NCBI RefSeq assembly: GCF_037094495.1 | Contig: NZ_CP146612.1 | Location: forward strand, 186,001 to 250,000 | Length of the DNA stretch: 64,000 nt | Source of the DNA: Dehalogenimonas sp. W | GTDB lineage: Bacteria > Chloroflexota > Dehalococcoidia > Dehalococcoidales > Dehalococcoidaceae | Direction: 5' to 3' | Part shown: positions 35,118-45,082 of the stretch, one piece after another | Position numbering within the stretch: the first letter of the stretch is position 1 | How the letters are laid out: every line of letters starts with the position of its first letter | Position numbers and translations under genes: made by a program | The notes under the pieces: generated by a model | The model's input: only the letters and a program-made list of their open reading frames with translations | Told to the model about the DNA's origin: nothing | The model's database searches: none

Positions 35118-37433
35118 TCACGATGGTGCCGGATCGCTTTCCGCGGTCTTCAGCCCGAGTAAACCCCGCAACAGCACCTGAGCCGCGACCTTGTCCAGCG
35201 GTTCGTTATTATTGCCGCATTTGGGTGATTGAATACAGGCCGGACACCCGCTTTCGCAGGGACATTCAGCGATGGCTTTGAGCGCCGCCTCCCAGAGCTG
35301 GACTACGATCTCATAGCCCTTTTCTGATATACCGACCCCACCGGCATGAGCATCATATATGAACACCGTGGCCGCGCCGGTATCAGGATGAAGCGGCGTG
35401 GACAGACCACCGATATCGTTGCGGTCGCAGAGTGCATACAGCGGCAGAATCCCGATGGCGGCATGCTCCACGGCGTGAAGTCCCCCGGCAAAATCCAGGG
35501 CCGCACCAGTCCCGTGATGAATCAGGTTTTCCGGTAATTCAAACCACAGGGCAACCGTATTAAAACGCTGTGGCGGCATGTCCAGCGCTTCTTCCCCCAG
35601 GACTTCCTCAGTGAACTGGGCTTTACGTTTGAAACCAACCACAGTCACCGTAACCTCAACCTCACCCAGCGACACCGGTATCCCCCGGATGAAGGTGGAA
35701 CGGTGGACATTGACCACTTTGAGGTCGTTAATCTCCCGGGCCTCGGTATAATAGGCTTCTTCATTCGGCTCAACCCCGGCAATCCGGGTTTCCATATCCA
35801 GTGACCGCACCAAATAGCTTTCACCCTGGTGCAAATAGACGGCGCCGGGGAAGAGCTGAAATAACGCGGTTTGCGATTCCAGCGTTTCCAGCAAGGCTCC
35901 GGTGGTATGGTCAACAATAGTGTAATCAGAACCCCCGGCACCGCGGATGCTTACGTCCCGGGCGGGATAGGCGACATCAGAGGAAGGATGGTACTGCCCC
36001 CGGCGCACTTTCAGCAGCCCCTGGTCCACCAGACCCTGCAAATGAGAAGCATACCCCGGTCCAAAATATTCGCCGTCTGCCGCGGCCAAAGGCGCCTCCC
36101 AGGCAGCGCACAACAAGTGAGCGGCAGCGATTTGCCGGTTATCCGGGTTGATCAACGCGGCCTCATTGGAATGACCGAAGAAGAAGTCCGGGTGGCGCAT
36201 AAAATACTGGTCCAGCGGGTCGTTGCGGGCCACCATAATGGACAATGACCGCTGTTGCCGCCGCCCGCTGCGTCCGGCTTGCTGCCAGGCTGAAGCAATG
36301 GAGCCGGGATAACCGGTCAGTACGGCGGCTTCCAGCGAGCCGACGTCTATCCCCAGCTCCAGTGCCGAAGTAGCCACCGCGCCGGTCAGCCGCCCGCTGA
36401 ACAATTCCTTTTCAATCCGGCGGCGGTCCTCCGCCAGATAACCGGCCCGATACGGCTTGATCCGGTCGGCTTGCTCCGGGGCTTGTTTGCGCAAACGTTC
36501 CCGGGCGTGGCTGTAAATCACCTCGGCTAAACGGCGGCTGCGGGCGAAGGTCAGGGTGCGAATGCCGCGGGCAATCAGGTCGGTAAACAACACCGTCGCT
36601 TCAGCTGAGGCACTGCGCCGCTGGGCGCGCTCCGGATCGGTCAGCGGCGGATTCCAGAAAAGAAAATCCTTGCCGCCGTAAGGGGCGCCGTCGGTATCAA
36701 TAACGCTAAATTCAAGGCCGGTCAGCGCGGTGGCAAACTCAGCAGCGTTGCCGATAGTGGCCGAAGCCAGAATAAAGCGCGGCTGGGCACCATAGCGGCG
36801 GCAAATCCGCCGCAAGCGGCGTAACACCAGGGCCAGATGCGAACCGAAAATACCGCGGTACTGGTGAGCCTCATCAATAACCACATATTTCAAATTTGCC
36901 AGAAACCGGCGCCACTGCTGATGGTTAGGCAGGATGCCGGCATGGAGCATGTCCGGATTAGACAGGATAAACCGGGCTTCACGCCTGATATGGCCCCGGG
37001 CCGCGCCGGGAGTATCGCCGTCAAAGGTGGCATAGTCATGCCGGCGGACAAGCGCCGGGTAGAACAAATCGGTGAAATGACGCAACTGGTCCTGTTCCAG
37101 GGCTTTGGTCGGTGCCAGATAAAGAGCTGTGGCGTTGACGTCCGCCAACAAAGCCTGGAGCACCGGCAGATAATATCCAAGACTCTTGCCGGAAGCCGCC
37201 GGCGTAGCGATGAAAACATTCCGGCCGGAGAGCGCTGCGTCAACCGCCTGTGCCTGATGACTATACAGCGGCCACAGACCCTGTTGCTGCAGCGCCGCGG
37301 TCAGACGAGGCGCCAGTGGGTGGTCTGATTCCCCGGTAACCGCCTCCCTGGGGGGGATACTTTCCAGGTGCGCCAGACACCCGGTCAACTCCGCAGAGGC
37401 TTGAAGAAAGGCGACGAATTCCTGAATACCCAC
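35118..37433 (-). CDS. DEAD/DEAH-box helicase with DUF1998 (MrfA/YprA-like)
   Basis: A 771-residue superfamily 2 helicase. Walker A is ATPAASGKS, motif II is VIDEAHQYRG (DEAH), motif III SATIG, and motif VI QQAGRSGRRQQRS. The C-terminal DUF1998 domain ends in a four-Cys cluster (CPCESGCPACIQSPKCG) that binds zinc in Bacillus MrfA, a helicase in mitomycin-lesion repair. The start is GTG at 37433, one base after the DUF503 stop codon. The gene is in line with DUF503 and the response regulator and probably cotranscribed with them. Confidence 0.93.
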   Translation of the reverse strand: MGIQEFVAFLQASAELTGCLAHLESIPPREAVTGESDHPLAPRLTAALQQQGLWPLYSHQAQAVDAALSGRNVFIATPAASGKSLGYYLPVLQALLADVNATALYLAPTKALEQDQLRHFTDLFYPALVRRHDYATFDGDTPGAARGHIRREARFILSNPDMLHAGILPNHQQWRRFLANLKYVVIDEAHQYRGIFGSHLALVLRRLRRICRRYGAQPRFILASATIGNAAEFATALTGLEFSVIDTDGAPYGGKDFLFWNPPLTDPERAQRRSASAEATVLFTDLIARGIRTLTFARSRRLAEVIYSHARERLRKQAPEQADRIKPYRAGYLAEDRRRIEKELFSGRLTGAVATSALELGIDVGSLEAAVLTGYPGSIASAWQQAGRSGRRQQRSLSIMVARNDPLDQYFMRHPDFFFGHSNEAALINPDNRQIAAAHLLCAAWEAPLAAADGEYFGPGYASHLQGLVDQGLLKVRRGQYHPSSDVAYPARDVSIRGAGGSDYTIVDHTTGALLETLESQTALFQLFPGAVYLHQGESYLVRSLDMETRIAGVEPNEEAYYTEAREINDLKVVNVHRSTFIRGIPVSLGEVEVTVTVVGFKRKAQFTEEVLGEEALDMPPQRFNTVALWFELPENLIHHGTGAALDFAGGLHAVEHAAIGILPLYALCDRNDIGGLSTPLHPDTGAATVFIYDAHAGGVGISEKGYEIVVQLWEAALKAIAECPCESGCPACIQSPKCGNNNEPLDKVAAQVLLRGLLGLKTAESDPAPS

Positions 37434-37434
37434 G

Positions 37435-37719
37435 TCAGATATCTATAATTTCCATGCTGGATTCCAGCATTTCCAGATCAAAGGTTGAGGCGAAAGCCAG
37501 CGCCTTGGTAAGGACTTCATTGGTATGGCGTTTGTCGTTGGACAGACAGGCCACGCCGATGGCGGCGGTCTGCCACAGGTCCTGGTCGGCTACTTCAGCA
37601 GCTGAAACGTTGAAACGGTTGTTAAGCTGCGCCACCAGGGACTTAACCACCTGTCGCTTTTCCTTAAGCGAATGGCTTTCAGGCAGCCTGATACTGAACT
37701 GCAGTATGCCGACGTTCAT
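37435..37719 (-). CDS. DUF503 family protein (YlxP-like)
   Basis: A 94-residue protein of the DUF503/YlxP family, whose N-terminus MNVGILQFSIRLPESHSLKEKRQVVKSL is typical. In Bacillus the gene lies near rbfA and infB and a ribosome-associated role has been suggested; here it sits just before a helicase. The ATG at 37719 is chosen because the family N-terminus begins there and GAGG/AAAGG lies upstream; the longer frame from 37761 adds a basic unconserved stretch. Confidence 0.9.
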   Translation of the reverse strand: MNVGILQFSIRLPESHSLKEKRQVVKSLVAQLNNRFNVSAAEVADQDLWQTAAIGVACLSNDKRHTNEVLTKALAFASTFDLEMLESSMEIIDI

Positions 37720-37772
37720 TGGTACACCTTTGCCTCTCAACACGCCCGACTTTAACCGCAAGGCCCGGCGAA

Positions 37773-38435
37773 TTAAAGGTTGCGCTTGAAGCGATAGCCG
37801 ATATTCCGGACAGTCTCCACATACACCTGTCCGTATTCTTCAATCTTAGCTCTCAGACGCCGGATATGCACGTCAACGGTGCGATCGCCGCCGAAATAAT
37901 CAAAGCCCCAGACTTTATTGAGCAGGATTTCCCGGCTGAAGACCCGGCCCCGGTTGGAAGCCAGAAATTTGAGCAGTTCATATTCGCGGAAAGTCAGATC
38001 AACCGATTTCCCAGCCAGGGTAACTTCACAACGGGCGGTATCTATGGTCAGATCTCCGGCGGAAATCACCTCAGTAGACGGAGCGGCATCAGCTTTAATG
38101 GCGACCCGGCGGATGCGGGCCAGCAGTTCATCAATATCAAACGGTTTGAGAACAAAATCCAATGCAGCCGTCTCATCAGCCAGTTCTGCCAAACGATGAC
38201 GAAAAGCCATCAGGATATAATAGGGCTGTTTTTCCAGCCCGGCCGCGTCTAACTCCGGCCAGTCGCCGTCGGTCGGCACGTCCAGAACCACTAACCGGGG
38301 GGATTGCTGTACCACCTTCTCAGCCGGAGTTTCTCCCGGCGGCTCCAGGACACAAATGTACCCTTCCCGGGAAAGGCGGTTTTTGAGTTCCCTGGTTTTG
38401 TCCGTTTCCTCAGCCAGCAGCAATATTTTAAACAA
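37773..38435 (-). CDS. OmpR-type response regulator, orphan
   Basis: A 220-residue regulator. The receiver (residues 1-118) has a weak acidic pocket (LLAEETD), a probable phosphoacceptor Asp in LVVLDVP and Lys in VLKPFD, but is otherwise divergent. The winged-helix DNA-binding domain is canonical: LTFREYELLKFLASNRGRVFSREILLNKVWG and VDVHIRRLRAKIE. No histidine kinase is adjacent, so the partner is elsewhere or control is phosphorylation-independent. It starts 8 bases after the glutamate synthase GXGXG gene and is likely in the same transcript. Confidence 0.9.
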   Translation of the reverse strand: MFKILLLAEETDKTRELKNRLSREGYICVLEPPGETPAEKVVQQSPRLVVLDVPTDGDWPELDAAGLEKQPYYILMAFRHRLAELADETAALDFVLKPFDIDELLARIRRVAIKADAAPSTEVISAGDLTIDTARCEVTLAGKSVDLTFREYELLKFLASNRGRVFSREILLNKVWGFDYFGGDRTVDVHIRRLRAKIEEYGQVYVETVRNIGYRFKRNL

Positions 38436-38443
38436 AGTATTTG

Positions 38444-39217
38444 CTAGTAGGAATACAGCCGGCCGTAAGGCCGTAAACTCTTCGGGTAGAGTTTCTTGAA
38501 AGAACGCTTCATAATCGTCTCTGCATCGCCGCCAAAATGACCGCAGTATTCGTTTACCAAGCCGGCCAGTACTTCCCGGTCAGCTTCATCAAGTTCCGCC
38601 ACGCCGACTTCCTTGCCCAGTTGATGGGGCTCAAAGCCGCCGCTGATATAAATAACACCGCCGTGAATCCCGGTACCGATAAAATTGGCTTTGTGTTTTT
38701 CACCTTCGGCCAGGCCCAGACCGAGCACCACCAGCACTCCTCCGGCCATATATTCTCCCAGGAAATCCTGCCCGGCACCGCCGATAACCATCACCGGCTT
38801 CTTGTCCTGATATTCCTTCATATGAATACCGGCGCGGTAGCCCACATAGTCCCGGATAAAAATCCGGCCGCCGCGGGCCGCCATGCCGCAGATATCGCCG
38901 GCGTGGCCGTGGACGATAATTTCTCCGGCATTCATGGTATTAGCCATACAGTCCTGGGCATTGCCGAAGACTTCAATTCTGGAACCGTTCATAAAAGCAC
39001 CCAGGTCATTGCCCGGCGTACCGGTGATCTTGAATTCCATCGGACGGGAGAGGTCGGTGGCAATATAGCGCTGCCCGCAGACATTGTTCAGCTCAACACG
39101 CTCCACCCCCTCATCGGCCAGCTGCCGCAGGGTTTTATTCAGGTCCCGGTAATAAATACCGGTCGTGTCTATCTGTACCGTTTTCGGAGTTGAAGCCGTC
39201 TTGGTCATACTATTCAC
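38444..39217 (-). CDS. Glutamate synthase, GXGXG (C-terminal alpha) domain protein
   Basis: A 257-residue stand-alone version of the C-terminal beta-helix domain of the glutamate synthase large subunit. The repeated pattern of Gly/Asn turns (e.g. VFGNAQDCMANTMNAGEI, GHAGDICGMAARGGRIF) is characteristic; homologs include the archaeal split form and FwdC. It forms the structural scaffold of the ammonia tunnel. The GTG at 39217 overlaps the upstream gene by 8 bases and may instead be the ATG at 39208. Confidence 0.88.
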   Translation of the reverse strand: MNSMTKTASTPKTVQIDTTGIYYRDLNKTLRQLADEGVERVELNNVCGQRYIATDLSRPMEFKITGTPGNDLGAFMNGSRIEVFGNAQDCMANTMNAGEIIVHGHAGDICGMAARGGRIFIRDYVGYRAGIHMKEYQDKKPVMVIGGAGQDFLGEYMAGGVLVVLGLGLAEGEKHKANFIGTGIHGGVIYISGGFEPHQLGKEVGVAELDEADREVLAGLVNEYCGHFGGDAETIMKRSFKKLYPKSLRPYGRLYSY

Positions 39218-40715
39218 CAGCCATCCTTACACCCAGAATTTCAAGTTCTTTTTCACTCAGACCATAACCGCGCAGATGCAGCCGGTTGCCACGCAGGCTT
39301 TCAAGAGCGTTAACGCCCATGCCGCCCAGCATGTCCTTGATCTCCAGCGCCCAGCCGCGGACCAGATTGGCCGCCCGACGGGCGCCGATTTCCGGATTGA
39401 TGCGCTTGGTCAATTTCAGGTCAGAGGTACAAATACCCCAGGCACATTTGCCGGTATGGCACTGCTGACACACCCGGCAACCCAGGGCTATCAGCGCCGC
39501 TGTGCCGATGTTGACCGCATCCGCGCCCAGTGCTATGGCCTTGGCCACGTCGCCGGACGTCCGGATGCCGCCGGAGATAACCAGGGAGGCCTGATTGCGG
39601 ATGCCTTCGGCCCGCAGCCGGGTATCCACGGCCGCCAGCGCCAGTTCAATGGGAATGCCGACGTTGTCGCGAATGACTTTAGGCGCAGCACCGGTGGCGC
39701 CGCGCACACCGTCAAGCACAATGATGTCAGCGCCGGCGCGCACCATACCGGAAGCGATGGCCGGTGAATTATGCACCGCGGCAATCTTCACCGATATCGG
39801 GCGCTTATAGTTGGTAGCCTCTTTCAAGGCATATATCAGCTGCGACAGGTCTTCAATGGAATAGATGTCGTGCTGGGGTGCCGGCGAGATAGCGTCGGTG
39901 CCCTGGGGAATCATGCGGGTCAGCGAAACTTCCGCCGACACCTTTTCGCCGGGCAAATGGCCGCCGATACCGGGCTTGGCACCCTGACCAATCTTGATTT
40001 CCACTATCCGGCCGGAATTCAAATAATCGGAATACACACCGAAACGGCCGCTGGCGACCTGAATGATAGTGTTATCGCCGTATTTAGCCAGTGACGGATG
40101 CAAACCGCCCTCACCGGTATTCCACATCGTACCGAGTTCTACCGCCGCCCGCGCCAGGGATTCCTGGACATTCAGGCTAACGGCGCCGTAACTCATGGCG
40201 GAAAACATAATGGGGACTTCCAGTTTCACCTGCGGTGCGATTTGGGTGGCCAGACCGCCGGTAACCGGGTCAATCTCAATCTGATCCGGTTTGGAGCCCA
40301 GATAGGTCCGCATCTCCATCGGTTCCCGTAAAGGGTCAATGGAAGGATTGGTCACTTGGGAAGCGTTTAGCATCAGGTGATCCCAGTAAATGCGCGGTGC
40401 CTTGTCAGTGCCCATACCGGTCAACAGCATTCCGCCCTGTTCCGCCTGCTTCTGGATATCTTCAATATACTCCGGCTTCCAGCCGGAATTTTCCCGGTAT
40501 TCCAGCGGATTACGCCGGACAACCAGGGCATTGGTGGGGCAGAACAGTACACAGCGGTGACAGCCGATACACTTACCGTCACGACATTTTATTTCATCGT
40601 CATCGGAATCATAGTAGTGACTGTCAAAACTGCATTGGTTAACACAGACCTGGCACTTGATACACTTGTCCGGGTCACGCTCCACAATAAACTTAGCGGG
40701 TACCAAAGTTCTCAT
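39210..40715 (-). CDS. gltB: Glutamate synthase, ferredoxin-FMN central domain (archaeal-type large subunit)
   Basis: A 501-residue protein. It opens with a two-cluster ferredoxin (CIKCQVCVNQC and CIGCHRCVLFC, residues 18-66), then the FMN-binding TIM barrel of glutamate synthase: GEGGLHPS, GRIVEIKIGQGAKPGIGGHLP, SVKIAAVH, VISGGIRTSGDVAKAIALGADAV. The 3Fe-4S Cys ligands are CRVCQQCHTGKC near residue 420. It makes glutamate from 2-oxoglutarate and channelled ammonia. The glutaminase and GXGXG parts are separate genes on either side, with hisF between, an arrangement like the split archaeal enzyme. Confidence 0.92.
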   Translation of the reverse strand: MRTLVPAKFIVERDPDKCIKCQVCVNQCSFDSHYYDSDDDEIKCRDGKCIGCHRCVLFCPTNALVVRRNPLEYRENSGWKPEYIEDIQKQAEQGGMLLTGMGTDKAPRIYWDHLMLNASQVTNPSIDPLREPMEMRTYLGSKPDQIEIDPVTGGLATQIAPQVKLEVPIMFSAMSYGAVSLNVQESLARAAVELGTMWNTGEGGLHPSLAKYGDNTIIQVASGRFGVYSDYLNSGRIVEIKIGQGAKPGIGGHLPGEKVSAEVSLTRMIPQGTDAISPAPQHDIYSIEDLSQLIYALKEATNYKRPISVKIAAVHNSPAIASGMVRAGADIIVLDGVRGATGAAPKVIRDNVGIPIELALAAVDTRLRAEGIRNQASLVISGGIRTSGDVAKAIALGADAVNIGTAALIALGCRVCQQCHTGKCAWGICTSDLKLTKRINPEIGARRAANLVRGWALEIKDMLGGMGVNALESLRGNRLHLRGYGLSEKELEILGVRMAGE

Positions 40716-40724
40716 TTCGGCTCC

Positions 40725-41483
40725 TTATTGCCTGACGGCTATGCCTTTACGGCACAGATAATCTTTTGCCTGTTCAATGGTGTAACTGCCATAATGAAAG
40801 ATACTGGCGGCCAGCACTGCGTCCGCCTTGCCGACGGTTAAAGCATCATATAGGTGATCCAGCGTACCGGCACCGCCGGAAGCGATCAGCGGCACACTGA
40901 CCGCTTCAGAAATAGCCCGGTTAAGCTCATTGTCATAACCGCCCTTCTGCCCGTCGCTGTCAATACTAGTGACCAGTAATTCGCCCGCCCCAATCGCGGC
41001 GGCTTTTTTAGCCCATTCAACGGCATCCAAGCCGGATTCCTGACTGGCTGAATGGGTGCGCACAATCCACTTGCCGGCACCGATGCGTTTAGCGTCAATC
41101 GCCACCACAATGCACTGGCTGCCGAATTTGACCGCACCCTCGCTGATCAGTTCCGGCCGGGCCACCGCAGCAGTGTTGATGGCCACCTTGTCGGCGCCGG
41201 ACAGCAGCATCTGCCGCATATCCTCAATGGTGCGGATACCTCCGCCGACCGTCAGCGGCATGAAGACCTTGCCGGAAAGCTCACTGATGATGGAAGCCAT
41301 GGTCTTACGGCTTTCCACCGTCGCCGTGATGTCCAGAAAAGCCAGCTCGTCGGCCCCTTGTTCGTAATAGAATTGGGCCAGCGACACCGGGTCGCCGGCA
41401 TCCCGCAGATTCAGGAAACTCTGTCCCTTCACCACGCGTCCGCCGGTCACGTCCAGACACGGTATGATTCGCCGAGTCAGCAC
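40725..41483 (-). CDS. hisF: Imidazole glycerol phosphate synthase subunit HisF
   Basis: HisF closes the imidazole ring using ammonia supplied by HisH, making IGP and AICAR in histidine synthesis. The N-terminus [11 protein letters not shown] with the catalytic Asp, [12 protein letters not shown] and the second catalytic Asp in [15 protein letters not shown] are conserved. The GTG at 41483 is taken as start, one base after the preceding stop, with GGAGG upstream; this gives 252 residues, the usual size. It is inserted between two glutamate synthase genes. Confidence 0.97.
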   Translation of the reverse strand: MLTRRIIPCLDVTGGRVVKGQSFLNLRDAGDPVSLAQFYYEQGADELAFLDITATVESRKTMASIISELSGKVFMPLTVGGGIRTIEDMRQMLLSGADKVAINTAAVARPELISEGAVKFGSQCIVVAIDAKRIGAGKWIVRTHSASQESGLDAVEWAKKAAAIGAGELLVTSIDSDGQKGGYDNELNRAISEAVSVPLIASGGAGTLDHLYDALTVGKADAVLAASIFHYGSYTIEQAKDYLCRKGIAVRQ

Positions 41484-41484
41484 G

Positions 41485-42627
41485 TCAGGCCACCCCTCCG
41501 GCAACCGGTTCTTTTTTCCCGCCCAGGGGATTTTTCAGCGAGCCGATAACCGGCTGGCCGCCCATCGGTATCCAGGCCTTGTCCAGTTCCGGGCAAATCA
41601 GCCGAATAGCGGATTCTTCACTGGACAGGTATAACATACTGCCTTTTTCACCGACCGTCAGCGGCCGCAGCCGGATGCGGTCGGTCAGGCCGATCATCTC
41701 GCCCTCATGCGCGATAATAATAGTGAAAGGACCATTCATCAGCAGACTGCCGTAGACCTGCCGCAAAGCCGTCAGCAGTTCGCGCTGCTCCGGTGTCCGG
41801 CGTTCAATCTCTGCCCACAGCGGCGGGGCGAATATTTCCGCCACCACCTCAATCGGCAGATTGTGTTTGCGCACCAGCAGGTCAACTGCATAAGCGACCA
41901 CTTCGGTATCGGTCTGCAGCGTGCAGTGATAACCGAACTGCTCCAGATAACGCCGATTGATGCCGTAAGAGGAAATTTCACCGTTGTGTACTACCGTCCA
42001 GTCCAGAATGTTGAACGGGTGCGCCCCACCCCACCAGCCGCGGGTATTGGTCGGGAACCGTCCGTGGGCGGTCCAGAGATAACCGGTGTAATCTTCCAGG
42101 CAAAAGTATTCGGAAATCTCTTCCGGATAACCAACGCCCTTGAAAGCCGCCATATTCTTCCCGGATGAAAAAACATACGAATCTTCTATCCGGGTGTTGA
42201 TCTCCATGACTTTGGCGACGATATAATCGTCCACCGAGAGCTTGCAGTCCGGGGCCATTTTATCGGCATCCAGAAAATAGCGCCACACCAGCGGCGGATT
42301 CTTGATGGCCGCTACCGGTTTGGTCGGGACTTCCTCGGAATGATGAACATTAAAATATTCATTCAGAAAGGTTTCGGTCGCCGTCTTGCCTTCCCGGCTA
42401 TCATACATGATGTGAAAGGCGTAATAGTCCGGGTACTGGGGATAAAGACCGTATACGGCAAATCCGCCGCCCAGACCGTTGCCCCGGTCATGCATATTGG
42501 CGATCGCGCGGGTAATATCCCGCCCGGAAAAACACTTGCCGGAAGTATCCATCATGCCGAAAATGGAACAGGCATCAATGACCTTGCCGTCGCCCCATGT
42601 ATTGCTTACACTGGTTAAATCTTTCAT
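41485..42627 (-). CDS. Glutamate synthase, class II glutamine amidotransferase domain protein
   Basis: A 380-residue stand-alone glutaminase, equivalent to the N-terminal domain of the GltB large subunit. The probable nucleophile is Cys20 in [10 protein letters not shown], exposed if the first 19 residues are removed as a propeptide, which is usual for class II amidotransferases. Later motifs include [10 protein letters not shown] and [11 protein letters not shown]. It would release ammonia from glutamine for the FMN subunit. It lies 4 bases after the FAD oxidoreductase gene. Confidence 0.9.
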   Translation of the reverse strand: MKDLTSVSNTWGDGKVIDACSIFGMMDTSGKCFSGRDITRAIANMHDRGNGLGGGFAVYGLYPQYPDYYAFHIMYDSREGKTATETFLNEYFNVHHSEEVPTKPVAAIKNPPLVWRYFLDADKMAPDCKLSVDDYIVAKVMEINTRIEDSYVFSSGKNMAAFKGVGYPEEISEYFCLEDYTGYLWTAHGRFPTNTRGWWGGAHPFNILDWTVVHNGEISSYGINRRYLEQFGYHCTLQTDTEVVAYAVDLLVRKHNLPIEVVAEIFAPPLWAEIERRTPEQRELLTALRQVYGSLLMNGPFTIIIAHEGEMIGLTDRIRLRPLTVGEKGSMLYLSSEESAIRLICPELDKAWIPMGGQPVIGSLKNPLGGKKEPVAGGVA

Positions 42628-42631
42628 TTAA

Positions 42632-43924
42632 TTAGCTCTCTCCCACTTTCACCCGGCCGGCCGTGGCGCCGGTCAGGCGCTCTTCAATGATCGCCTTGGG
42701 CAGCAGCGCCAGACCGAAATCATCCGCCAGCAGTTTATCCTTGAAATCAGTGACCACAGCCCGGTCCCTCATTAAACCGAAGTAAATGCCGGCTTTGTCT
42801 ATATTACCGACGAAAATCATACCAACCAGCTTGCCTTCGGCGTTGATAATCAGCTTCTGATAAACGTCTTCACCCTTTTTGACCAGCACCTCGTAGCCTT
42901 CCTCGGAAGGCGGCGACGCCATACCGGCGGTAGCCAGTTCCAGACCAAAATAATTAAGCGAGTTCATGGCGGTACCGCCCCGGTAGGGTGTCGGCAACCC
43001 GGCCATGTTGTAACCGGCCACCCGGCCGCCGATATAGGCATTGGGCCACACCGGCGACAACCGCCCGGAACCGTAAACGTAATCATAGGCTTCCGAAGCA
43101 TCTCCGCAGGCATACACGTTCGGCAGACTGGTCAGCATGTGATTATCCACCACAATGCCCCGGTTGACGTTAATGCCGGCCGCCTGGGCCAGCTCCACCC
43201 GGGGAAAAACCCCGACGGCCACCACCACCATATCACACACCATTTCGTGCCCATCGTCAAAAACGACACCGGTCACCCGGTCTTCGCCCAGAATCCGGGC
43301 CACGGTGCGTCCGGTCATCATATTGACGCCGTATTTTTTTACCGCCATCTCAGCTACCCGACCGGCCGGTTCGTCCAGAATGGTATTGAGTATATAGCCT
43401 TTCATTTCCACCACGGTGACTTTCAGACCGCGTTTGATCAGTGCTTCCGTGGCCGAGATACCGATAAGTCCGCCGCCGATAACCACGGCGCGCCGCGCCT
43501 CCGGCAGGTACTCTTCCAGCTTGGTGGCATCAGCCAGATTGATAAAATTAAAAATCCCGGCCTTGCCCATGCCTTCCATTTTAGGAATAATGGGTTTGCC
43601 GCCGGTGGCCAGCAGCAGTTTTTCGTAGCCGATTTCCGTGCCGTCATCCAGAGTAACCGTGCGGGCGGCGGCGTCCATCTTGTATGCCTTGTGGCCCAGC
43701 TTCAAATCAATACATTTATTATCGTAAAAGGCTGCCGGGCGGATTCTCATGCCGTCGGGGTCATACTCTCCGGTAACATACTTGGAGATGAGCGGGCGGG
43801 AATACGCGGCGTAAGGCTCTTCGCCTACAATGGTCAACGCGCCTTTCGGATCAATCTCCCGGATCGCCTCCGCGGCGCCGATACCGCCGGCTGAGTTCCC
43901 GATGATAAGATACTTCGTCTTCAT
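42632..43924 (-). CDS. NAD(P)/FAD-dependent oxidoreductase
   Basis: A 430-residue flavoprotein with two dinucleotide folds: IIGNSAGGIGAAEAIREI for FAD at the N-terminus and AVVIGGGLIGISATEALIKRG for NAD(P) near residue 145. The second FAD site shows NVYACGDASE. The architecture is that of the NADH oxidase/nitrite reductase-like family; there is no redox-active CxxC. By context it may pass electrons to the ferredoxin and FMN subunits of the split glutamate synthase, in place of the usual GltD. Its last bases overlap hisH in operon order (hisH upstream) by four. Confidence 0.9.
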   Translation of the reverse strand: MKTKYLIIGNSAGGIGAAEAIREIDPKGALTIVGEEPYAAYSRPLISKYVTGEYDPDGMRIRPAAFYDNKCIDLKLGHKAYKMDAAARTVTLDDGTEIGYEKLLLATGGKPIIPKMEGMGKAGIFNFINLADATKLEEYLPEARRAVVIGGGLIGISATEALIKRGLKVTVVEMKGYILNTILDEPAGRVAEMAVKKYGVNMMTGRTVARILGEDRVTGVVFDDGHEMVCDMVVVAVGVFPRVELAQAAGINVNRGIVVDNHMLTSLPNVYACGDASEAYDYVYGSGRLSPVWPNAYIGGRVAGYNMAGLPTPYRGGTAMNSLNYFGLELATAGMASPPSEEGYEVLVKKGEDVYQKLIINAEGKLVGMIFVGNIDKAGIYFGLMRDRAVVTDFKDKLLADDFGLALLPKAIIEERLTGATAGRVKVGES

Positions 43925-44541
43925 TTACTTCCTCTAAGTGCCGTCTTTAAAAAATTATCGTACATTTTCAGCCCCGCCGGGCCGCTTTTTTCCGGGTGGA
44001 ACTGGGTAGCCACTACGCTGCCGCTTTCCACCATACTGGCGAAATCCAGGCCGTAGGACGTCTGCCCGATAACCACCGATGCATCAGCCGGCTCGGCATA
44101 ATAGCTGTGCACAAAGTAAAAATACCTGTCATCGCCGATGCCCTCAAACAACGGGTGCGGCTTTAGCTGCCTGACGTTGTTCCACCCCATGTGAGGCACC
44201 TTCAAACCGTCGGAAGGAAGCAGCTTCACCCGCCCCGGAAGCAAACCCAGACACGGACAGCCGCCGCCTTCTTCAGTTTCCTCAAACAGCACCTGCAAGC
44301 CTACACACACCGCGAACAGCGGCGTATCCTTTTGTATAATCTCCCTCAAGGCACTATCCAGACCGTGCCGCTTGAGAGAACTGACCGTGTCGGCAGCCGC
44401 GCCGACACCCGGCAAAATCACCGCGTCGGCTTTAACCACTTCGTCCGGATTACCCGTCACCACCGCCTCATAGCCCAGAGAAGCTACAGCATTAGCCACT
44501 GAACGCAGGTTACCGGCTCCGTAATCAATGATGGCTATCAT
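43921..44541 (-). CDS. hisH: Imidazole glycerol phosphate synthase subunit HisH
   Basis: The glutaminase partner of HisF, 206 residues, class I amidotransferase. Nucleophile Cys is in FAVCVGLQVLFEETEEG (usual GICLGMQ-like), and the His-x-Glu pair is in ATQFHPEKSG. The oxyanion loop is PGVGAA. It follows the ferredoxin gene by 5 bases and overlaps the oxidoreductase gene by 4, so it is part of the glutamate synthase operon. hisF is two genes downstream. Confidence 0.96.
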   Translation of the reverse strand: MIAIIDYGAGNLRSVANAVASLGYEAVVTGNPDEVVKADAVILPGVGAAADTVSSLKRHGLDSALREIIQKDTPLFAVCVGLQVLFEETEEGGGCPCLGLLPGRVKLLPSDGLKVPHMGWNNVRQLKPHPLFEGIGDDRYFYFVHSYYAEPADASVVIGQTSYGLDFASMVESGSVVATQFHPEKSGPAGLKMYDNFLKTALRGSK

Positions 44542-44546
44542 CTAAA

Positions 44547-45014
44547 TTATTTCTGTTCTACAGCCTCGGTGCTGTCATCGGTGATAAGCACGATGGCTTC
44601 GTTGGGGCAGTTCGCCACACAGGCCGGGGTTTCCAGCCCGGGACAGAGGTCGCATTTTTTGACCACCTTGGTCAGTTTATCCTTAACCAAAGCACTGTTG
44701 GGGCAGGACACCACGCAGGTCCAGCAACCAATGCACTTGTCAGGGTCTGAAGTGACCACGCCGGTCACCGGATCTTTACTCATCGCCCCGGTCAGGCAGG
44801 AATAAACACACCATGGCTCGTCACAATGCCGACAGGGTACCGAGAAACTGGTCTCATTCTGTCGTTCCACCTTCAGCCGCGGCACCGCCTTGGGGGACTC
44901 CTTGCGGTGTGCCTTCAAAATATCTTTGGAATCTGAATGCTGGGTGGCGCAATACACCCGGCACAACCCGCAGCCGATACAGACTTCTTTGCGGATGTAA
45001 ATCTTTTTTCTCAT
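44547..45014 (-). CDS. Polyferredoxin with four [4Fe-4S] motifs (HycB/CooF-like)
   Basis: A 155-residue iron-sulfur protein with four Cys groups: CIGCGLCRVYC, CRHCDEPWCVYSC, CIGCWTCVVSC and CDLCPGLETPACVANC. This pattern is that of the electron-transfer subunits of DMSO reductase-type enzymes and hydrogenases (HycB, CooF). No catalytic molybdo- or hydrogenase subunit is near, and it leads the glutamate synthase operon, so it may deliver low-potential electrons for glutamate synthesis. It has a strong promoter. Confidence 0.9.
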   Translation of the reverse strand: MRKKIYIRKEVCIGCGLCRVYCATQHSDSKDILKAHRKESPKAVPRLKVERQNETSFSVPCRHCDEPWCVYSCLTGAMSKDPVTGVVTSDPDKCIGCWTCVVSCPNSALVKDKLTKVVKKCDLCPGLETPACVANCPNEAIVLITDDSTEAVEQK

Positions 45015-45082
45015 TTATCCCCTGCTTGGCCGAAAATACGGCAGTCTTTTACCAATGGAATAATCCTTGCGTCAGGACAATT

